Part shown: one piece after another, positions 57,321-64,000 of the stretch
Layout of the letters: each line of letters opens with the position of its first letter
How positions within the stretch are numbered: position 1 is the first letter of the stretch
Assembly (NCBI GenBank): GCA_036346355.1
Contig: JAYEVF010000031.1
Location: forward strand, 620,001 to 684,000
DNA: 64,000 nt
Origin: Rhipidocladum racemiflorum
Taxonomy: Eukaryota; Streptophyta; Magnoliopsida; Poales; Poaceae
Direction: 5' to 3'
Program-made: the position numbers and the translations under genes
Notes under the pieces: model-generated
What the model was told of the DNA's origin: nothing
What the model saw: only the letters and a program-made list of their open reading frames with translations
Database searches by the model: none

Positions 57321-58949
57321 ATGTCCATTGCTTGTACAACTGTGGGCATACGAGAGGTTCCATATCGGGCGTCCTGACATCTACTTGGACCCTCTTCACC
57401 CGACATGCGATGGCGACGTCGATGGTCCGACCGTGGGCACCATCTGGTGCCACAGACGGGTAAGATATTGCAAAAACGATTTTGTGAAATTTGCTTTTCC
57501 ATCCATGACTAATAGCATAAACATTCGCTTTTGCCTACAGCCTAGTTGGGCACACAAGACGGTGCGGACGGGCTACCCATAGTTCGTCACTGCATTCAAC
57601 CACCTCACCGAGGACCACATACGCTGGACACCGTACGCAGATGCTGAGGTCCAGGTTCGTGCGCCGGGTTGCCTTTCCACTCTTTGCACACGAGACGCGG
57701 AGTACTGGTTCACGCGTCGGTGCCTTGTGTTCGACGTACATGTGGAGGGCTACGCTGTCCATCGTGTGATGAGGCAGTTCGGCCTACGACAGGCCTTCCT
57801 AGTGCAAGTCGGCCGTTTGGTCCCACCTGCCGACCACACGTAAGTTTCGTCCATCTATGTTCCGTAATTATTGTTGTGTGATGCAATATATTCATGCTAT
57901 TGGTATTTTTTATCGACAGGCACAGTAGGAAGGGTGTGCATGGGGCCACCCCCTGGCACATACGGATGGTGTCATGGGTTGAGGAGTGGGCGGGAGCCCT
58001 GGAGGACGTCCATGTTGTGGAGGTGGTGTATGACCCGCAGACGTACCGCGCCTACCGACGGTGGTACACTTCCCGTACGCGCCTGCGTTTGGTACGTGTC
58101 TACCCCGATCCTCCTAGACAAGTTCCCACGGTGGCGGACACGTATCCGTCCCACACCGACTCGGCTCTCCACACTGCTGTACGTTGCGTCCCATCTATGA
58201 TCTCGTGCACGCTTAGTTGGTAGTTGTGCTAACAAATTCGTAGTGTTTGTTAAGACTAACATTTTGGCGCAGTACCACGACGAGGCGGGGAGCTACATTT
58301 CCCGTCTGACCAGCGGAGCTGAGGTGACCTGAGAGGAGGTGAACACCTTCTTCGTGAGGTTATAGCTCAGTGCCAGACGTGTCCTAGAGATGGCAGGCTG
58401 CCGGCAGCCTTCTGATGTGGTAGACGGGCAGGTACCGCTTGGAGGCGGCACAGGTCTTGCTGGTACGTCTGCGCGTTCTACATCCTCCCGTGCCACCGTC
58501 ACGCCGCCGACTGCGAGAGGGAGAGGGGTTGGCCACTCAGGTCACGCTCGAGGTGAGTACTCTATCACACTAACTCTGTTTTTCAATCACTCTTTTTATT
58601 TTTCAATCACTTTTTAACTCTTCCAACAATTCTCCATTTCATATAGGCTCACAGGCACGATTGTTCCCGTCTGCGTCTGCAGCTGCACCTGACAACTACG
58701 AGGACCAGCCTGATGACCCAGCTTACGCGGACCATGACCTCGACGATGCTGGTCTGTCCAGGTTTTTTTCATGAGGAGCCTGGACCATAGTATTTGCACG
58801 GGGCACTACCACCGACGCATGGTACTCAGCCGGGCTACGCTACACCGGACGCTAGACCACTGAGGCCGCACTGCACGCCGGCTCAGCTGATGTACTCACG
58901 GGACCAGATCCATCGGAGGCCCCCCCAGCCGAAGCGGGGCCGACGCTAG
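57304..58949 (+). CDS. Plant-mobile-domain (PMD) protein gene in the MULE, 5'-truncated
   Basis: First exon fragment to 57459: AVFGGCPLLVQLWAYERF, the conserved GGC...LQ.W..ERF.GRP core of the plant mobile domain. Introns with good borders: 57460-57540 (GTAAG...CCTACAG), 57840-57919 (GTAAGT...GACAG), 58179-58272 (GTACG...GCGCAG) and 58553-58646 (GTGAGT...ATATAG). Exon 2 has DHIRWTPYADAEVQ and HRVMRQFGLRQAFL. Exon 3 has WHIRMVSWVEEWAGALEDV. The last exon ends in PPQPKRGRR and TAG at 58947-58949. Stops at about 57580, 58330, 58365 and 58769 show it is broken. PMD genes occur as passengers of MULEs and as host genes of the MAIN/MAIL family linked to silencing and genome stability. No start exon is visible: the gene abuts the mudrA tail. 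Role in the MULE unknown. Confidence 0.75.
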
Positions 58950-59106
58950 TTTGTTTTGTTTAGGATTGTTATTACTTTTGACAATACTTATATATTGTAC
59001 TTTTCATGACATTGACAACTCATGTATCGTCGTACTTTTTCACGTTACGTATGTTTTATTATTTCGCACCGTTAATTATGCTTTCGCCTGTACTTCCTCT
59101 CCGTTA
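58950..59106 (+). other. Spacer after the PMD gene
   Basis: T-rich 3' region, no coding signal. Confidence 0.5.
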
Positions 59107-59182
59107 AAACACAAGGAATTGATGACCATGTTTAAAAGACTGTGCAAGCAGCACCAGTATAGAAAGTTCATAACTCTATGGA
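59107..59182 (+). pseudogene. Duplicated mudrA fragment
   Basis: About 75 bp closely matching 23187-23262: KELMTMFKRLCKQHQYRKF against KELMNMFKRLCKQNQESKF. It lies between the PMD and GRF genes, far from the rest of mudrA and without neighbouring transposase domains. It may be a remnant of a second MULE or of an internal rearrangement. Confidence 0.8.
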
Positions 59183-59326
59183 CAACCAGGATGTGCATTC
59201 CCTGTCTAAAGCTATGGCCATAGGCAGGCTCACGTCCCATCACATGCAAAGCTTCAAAGGAATCCAATGCTAGCGGACTTGAACTTCTCTTAAGTCCGCC
59301 ACTCTCTCATATGGCTGGTGCCTAGC

Positions 59327-59334
59327 TATTTAAA
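59327..59334 (+). promoter_or_regulatory. TATA-like box of the GRF-like gene
   Basis: TATTTAAA, 86 bp before the ATG at 59420, giving a leader of about 55-60 bases. Confidence 0.5.
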
Positions 59335-59419
59335 CCCCAGTGGTCACCTCCCAATAATCACACTAAGCAGGCAATCCGAACCACGAAGCACCAGTTCGCC
59401 AGCCAACCAACCGGTGCCA

Positions 59420-59870
59420 ATGGAGTTCCCATCGCCCCCAAAGCACAGCGTTGTCGAAGCCATCCCCGAAGGCAAGCAGGTCCCCATGTGCCTATGCGGG
59501 GATCCTTGCCACTTCCGGCAGTCCGTAGACAACTCATACACATACGGTATGAGGTACTGGAGCTGCCGCAACCACAACTACGAGCAAACGCTGCAGATGC
59601 GGATGCGGTGGGTAATCCCGGTATGTTCGTACCTGCATTTCATGTTACATCAAACCGTGCAAACCTTAATATAGTTATATCATCTTCTGTCACCAATTGC
59701 AGCCTCCGTTGTGTGAGTTCATCAGATTCTACGATGCGGAGCAGACTCCTGAGATGGAAAGGATGCGTAATTGGGATTACTCGCATCACAGATCTATGGT
59801 AGAGCAGCAGTGGCGTGAGGAGGAGGATGAGGAGAAGCGCCTGAAGGCCACCGAAGAAATGCGTGCCTGA
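59420..59870 (+). CDS. Small GRF-like zinc-finger protein gene in the MULE
   Basis: Exon 1 is 59420-59620 (MEFPSPPKHSVVEAIPEGKQ...), intron 59621-59702 (GTATGTTCG...AATTGCAG), exon 2 is 59703-59870, ending in TGA. The product is 122 residues. VPMCLCGDPCHFRQ and MRYWSCRNH hold the Cys-x-Cys and Trp-x-Cys pairs of a GRF-type zinc finger. PPLCEFIRFYDAEQTPE follows. The second half is a Glu/Arg-rich probable coiled coil (QQWREEEDEEKRLKATEE). This is the only open, intact-looking gene in the window, with TATA box, start and splice sites. Grass proteins of this layout often continue beyond MRA, and the DNA after the stop still reads EEAKRPRQ, so the TGA may be premature. It probably binds nucleic acid. 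Function in the MULE unknown. Confidence 0.7.
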
Positions 59871-60404
59871 GAGGAGGCCAAACGGCCGCGTCAATGGCCG
59901 AGCGGGAGGCCGAGTGTGAGAGGATGCGCGAGAGGCGGCTAGGGCGAGGCGGCGAGCATCGATGGAGTTACGCAAGGGAAATATCCCGGTGCGATCAGTG
60001 AGTGTAGCAGAAAGGCCCTTGTTGTTTCATTCACCTAAGGCATGTTAAATTTAAGCTATTATTTACGTATTTTGCATTTCCTATGTTGTAATACTATGTT
60101 GTTGCCGTTATGTCGTTATCTCTATCTCAATAAGCTAAACTATTCATAACATGAGTTGTTGTTGACTATACTTAGGGTTATTGCACTATACTCACCTAAA
60201 TTTGAGTTTCTGGCGTTGTCGAAAGACATGGTTTATACACTTTCTTCAGAAATCATTAAAAGGTCTTTATGTAAACTTAATTCGTACAATTTAAATTTTT
60301 TGTTTGACATCACATTTGTTTCTGGATGTTACGAACCCTTATAGCTTAACACAAATTTAGAAATTTATTTCGTTCGATTTGGAGCTTTAAAAATCAGTCC
60401 ACTT
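59871..60404 (+). other. MULE 3' region after the GRF-like gene
   Basis: The first about 100 bp continue the acidic/basic coiled-coil frame after the stop. The rest is AT-rich without a protein signal. Confidence 0.5.
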
Positions 60405-60568
60405 ATCTGTAGCTCTTTGGTCGAGCTATATTTAGCTCTGTCGCCCTTTCATTGAGCTATATTTACTCTGTAGCCTAATGGTTGAGCTACATTTACTCTG
60501 TAGCCTAATGATTGAGCTGTATTTAAATGTCGCCCTTTCATTGAGCTATAGAAGCTTCTGTCGCCCTG
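60405..60568. repeat. MULE right subterminal tandem repeats
   Basis: Five units of about 30 bp of the type GTCGCCCTTTCATTGAGCTATATTT... and GTAGCCTAATGGTTGAGCTA. The complement resembles the left array (GCTCGATGAAGTGGCGACA). Cut by B4 within the sixth unit at 60568. Confidence 0.75.
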
Positions 60569-62735
60569 TAACACCCCGGCATTTAATATGCCTGAATGCT
60601 ACCAAACATAAGCTAAACAACATCTAAATACCACATTTAACATAAAATTCCAACAAAGGTGCATAGGCTAAACACCGAGATTTCGGCAGCACCTCCTTTG
60701 TTTTAACATAAATTTAAGGAGCAACAACAATATAGCATTATAAGGCAATATGAGATACATCTAAAACAGCAATAAATAGAGTCTTAGCGACAATATAAGA
60801 CTATCATCAAGCACTCAAAGTCTCCAAGTGTCAAACGAGCAATAAAACTCTCATAAACCAAGCTAAGCCTTAAATCAATGATCATCACACGCAATTTATT
60901 ATAAAACTAATGGAATGACTTGTGGAATCAAAATAAGTGAAGCTACGTGTAGGTGTGTGACTATTCCCCTTTCCGCATGCCGTTCTCATGGTACCTAAAA
61001 CAACAAGAAAACACAAAGCGTGAGTTGAAACTTCGACAAGCATATTGTAATGGACAACAAGAACAATATCATGGCAATAACATCACCCATCATGTATATC
61101 ATCTCATTCATGAACACTTAACAGTATCATCATCATTATGTATGCAATGTAATGCAATGCTCATGTCTCCTTGGAAACTCATACCGGTATGGTTGAGTAC
61201 ACACCCGTTGGTGTGCACCCTCTCCCCCCTTCCATCCCGAAGATGGAGGGTGCCTACTCCTCGCTTCCATTCACCACGGTGAATGGAATCACGATGTAGG
61301 ACTCACTCATTGGCTTTCCGGATTAGTCATAACTTTCTCACCGACCTTCCCGGACTAGTTATGACTTTCTCACCGCCCGAGCCATGTAACATGTCATGTA
61401 TGCGAATATGCCATCATCATCATAAACTTGTATATTTAACACATGGCATCATAGCATACTCATCATATCATAGGAAAACATTAAAGCATGGCAATTGATC
61501 ATATCATGAAATCCATCTTTCATCTAGTCTCAACAAGCAACACAACATTCGTTATTCATTACAACACACTTGCCTCAACCACGGCAGACGGAAAGGCGGG
61601 AAGTAGAAGGCACTCCTGGTCACACCACCTGCACACAGGTATCACACACTCACAATCATGCCCACAAAACAGTACGCAAACCCCCATCTAACCCGACATT
61701 GCCAACTACTCGCAAAACCTAAAGCAGAGGTTCTCATTCCGTCAGACAAAGCCTTTGCAAAAGGCATAACTTGGGCCTGGGACTCGAATCAATTAAACGA
61801 GTACATCCTCGCGTAGCTTAGAAATTTCCCAACTTTCTCTAGGTATAAGGAAAGACTGATTCTTTATATGCAAGGAAAGATAATGAAATTATCTACAACT
61901 TCTTAAAAGTCCGTACAGTCAGATTCGAACTCTAAATTGGCGAAAACAGGAACACTAGGTCATTTGCTCATGCCGGTCCCAAAAGCGTAAACGTGGCAAC
62001 ATCTAGATCTAACCCAAATTACTCCAATCCAGCACCTCCAATTGATCTAAAAACTTGATAAACACCCTAATAACAGTACCTAGATCAATTACAAGGATCC
62101 CCATGATCATACCTTTGCCCGACGAACGAAAACTCCAATCGATCTCCTCGCTCCTCGCTCCTCGCTCCTCGTTCCTCGCTCCTCGCTCCTCGGATGGATC
62201 CATGAGGATGCAGGGGTGGGGAGGCCACCCTAGGGCAGCAAGGGGGTGGAGGAGAGGTGGTGTGCAATAGGGAGCAATGGGGAGCAATGGGGGAGGTGGA
62301 GGCGCAAGGAAGGGAGAGGGGAAGGTGGGGGTGGCGGCTAGGGCTTGGAGGGAGAGGTGGGGGCGCCCAAGGGCAGGGGGAGCACACCCAAAAGGCTGGT
62401 GGGGAGCACTTTTACCAGCCCCCACACCCAATCCTAGTCCGTTACGGAGACCTACTCCATCCCACCAAAGCCCACCAAGGCCCAAATCCCCCGGGAAGGC
62501 CGGAAACGGCCCGGAAACGCCCCGGAAAAGCTATTAACCTCCATATCCTATAGTTTTAACCTTAATTCCACATCTCATAATGTTATTAACCTTATCATGC
62601 ACGTTAAATAAGGTTACGACACTCCGTGGTGTCACAACGCTTCAAAAGGCCCAAAAACGCGAGTAAACCTCAAGCTGAAAGGTTTTATTCTCTAATTTCA
62701 CCTTCTATAACGTCACACCAAACCGTAGTGTCACA
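60569..62735 (-). repeat. B4 LTR, minus strand, with a doubled start
   Basis: On the + strand it opens TGTAACACCCCGGCATTTA, the complement of the family-B LTR end. Two LTR heads are present. A B3-like head (complement TGTGACACCACGGAGTG) ends at 62636. About 99 bp further a B2-like head (TGTGACACTACGG...) ends at 62735, next to the purine tract. No target duplication is visible: left flank CGCCC, right side of the inner head ACGCT. Confidence 0.8.
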
Positions 62736-62750
62736 TTCTTCCCCCCTTCA
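62736..62750 (-). other. B4 polypurine tract
   Basis: TTCTTCCCCCCTTCAAC on the + strand, the same tract as B3. It shows that the LTR to its left is a 3' LTR read on the minus strand. Confidence 0.85.
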
Positions 62751-64000
62751 ACAGGATTCGACCTCGAATCCGAAGGACGCCAAAAACAACAACAAAGTCC
62801 CCAAGGGACAAAAGGCTTCTCTGCAGCACAAAACATTCGCTGTGACTAGAACAGGAAACAAGCGACAAGCGAGTTCCCAAAACCAACACTTAAAGAAAAA
62901 GTGTTGATCTAGCTCAACTAAGGGCAACCGCTCACAGTTTGACTTTCAATTCAAATCCCAAACAGAATCTGCGTTTCAACCTCGAAGGGCTTCAACAACT
63001 CAAAACGCTCGAATCCTCACGACAAACACCTCACACTTCTATCACAACCTACCTGACTACACACTGCAATAAACTCAACATGACATAATCAAAGCAAGTC
63101 ACAATTCCTTTAACGACCTCTCTTCATTCCCGAAAGTTTCCATCGAGGGAATAACTCATTAAGGCACACTAGCCCTTCCGATACACGATCATACTAACAT
63201 TTTATTCCATCCTTTCCCAGGCAAGACTCAAACCCAAAAACAACTAGTGAAGACAATCGCTCACGGCAGGCAATTATCACCGATCTACCGTCAACTTCAC
63301 TTCCACCCATCGCTACTCTTAGTAAAGGTTAAACCCATACATCATCAACCTCCATCACAAACCACCCTTATACCACTAAGGTTCGACACCTAGCCCAAGC
63401 TAGGATCGAAAACCTTACCAAACCACAATTGGTTCCTTTCTTAAGAGGGTCTCGCCCTCACACAAAAACACTTAGCTATCAAGCCCAAGTGTACACACAA
63501 CAACTCAAACCCAAAGCGTTAACAACCATTTTGGAAAGAATTCGGCAACATCCAAGCCAAAACACAAAGGAAGCATAAATCCCCTACATCACAAACCAAC
63601 ATACGAGAAATTGTTCATTGCTTCTTTTCATACTAGAAAGCAAGGGAAATCTCGTTTCATGACATAAATGCACACTCTTGAGAGCACTCGGGATTAGTCA
63701 TATCTCCATATATGACTTTCTCACCGACCTGGCTCAACGACTCTTTTATCATTTAACATGTAAAAACGATGTCATGTTTACTTTTCACCATTCCCTCATC
63801 ATGTAACCACACTACCGAATAGTCATTCACATGATGACTTCTGCCTCGGTATGATATGAATAAATCTCGAATAACATCGAGAGTTGCGCTAATTCATATA
63901 AACTATGACGGCAACATCGTTAATCAACAAAACACCACATCGTGTGAAAACCCATCTTCGATTTAACACTACCTTTGCAACACCTCGCAAAATCAAACTC
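62751..64000 (-). other. B4 internal region, non-coding, runs off the window
   Basis: The part 63174-64000 aligns with the third B2 interior segment (55490-56403). The part 62751-63173 is the piece B2 has lost. No gag or pol signal on either strand, consistent with a second LARD-like copy. The rest lies beyond the window. Confidence 0.7.

Larger units (their letters stand above)
20549..60568 (+). mobile_element. Mutator-like element (MULE) with three genes, heavily interrupted
   Basis: Contains mudrA (21541 onward), a plant-mobile-domain gene (57304-58949) and a GRF-like gene (59420-59870), all on + strand. Tandem 30-bp repeats lie inside both ends in opposite orientation (20627-20780 and 60405-60568). 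The left tip is somewhere around 20549-20600, in T- and A-rich DNA. The right tip is beyond the B4 insertion at 60569 and probably outside the window. The nested B1 and B2 insertions account for about 33 kb of this span. The 9-bp target duplication could not be read. Confidence 0.75.

Overview
The window is transposon-derived plant DNA, most likely from a grass (inferred). The signs are a CACTA element with a Ptta/En/Spm-type protein, a MULE carrying a plant-mobile-domain gene, and two families of long-LTR Ty3/gypsy chromoviruses primed by initiator tRNA-Met. Nothing looks like a working host gene. The only host-derived coding sequence is a broken alpha/beta-hydrolase fragment inside a hAT element. 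The density and depth of nesting suggest heterochromatin. I could not identify the species.

Left block (1-20017): the right-hand part of a CACTA transposon on the + strand. Its gene (741-3475, continuing at 18230-18485) is split by a solo LTR of gypsy family 'B' (B0, 3476-18229). B0 is itself split by a complete gypsy family 'A' element (A1, 3815-16359). A 1.2-kb hAT element carrying the hydrolase fragment (18771-19945) sits in the CACTA right subterminal repeats. About 0.5 kb of unassigned DNA follows (20018-20548).

Right block (about 20549-60568 and beyond): one Mutator-like element (MULE) on the + strand. It holds a degenerate mudrA transposase gene, a multi-exon plant-mobile-domain (PMD) gene and a two-exon gene for a small GRF-like zinc-finger protein. 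Tandem 30-bp repeats flank it in inverted orientation. The MULE is interrupted by solo LTR B1 (23941-26182) and by element B2 (26232-57227). B2 has a non-coding internal region and resembles a large retrotransposon derivative (LARD). It contains the coding element B3 (29911-41262), which in turn holds a Ty1/copia-like solo LTR (34977-36802), and the minus-strand family-A element A2 (42300-54992). A minus-strand family-B element (B4) enters at 60569 and runs off the right edge.

For B1, B2, A1, A2 and the copia solo LTR I could read matching 5-bp target duplications directly. B0 has a one-mismatch 5-bp pair and the hAT a perfect 8-bp pair, so the order of insertion is well supported. All coding regions carry stops and frameshifts. 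Many single-base indels lie at C/G runs, so some may be sequencing error. Family letters A and B are local labels, not published names.
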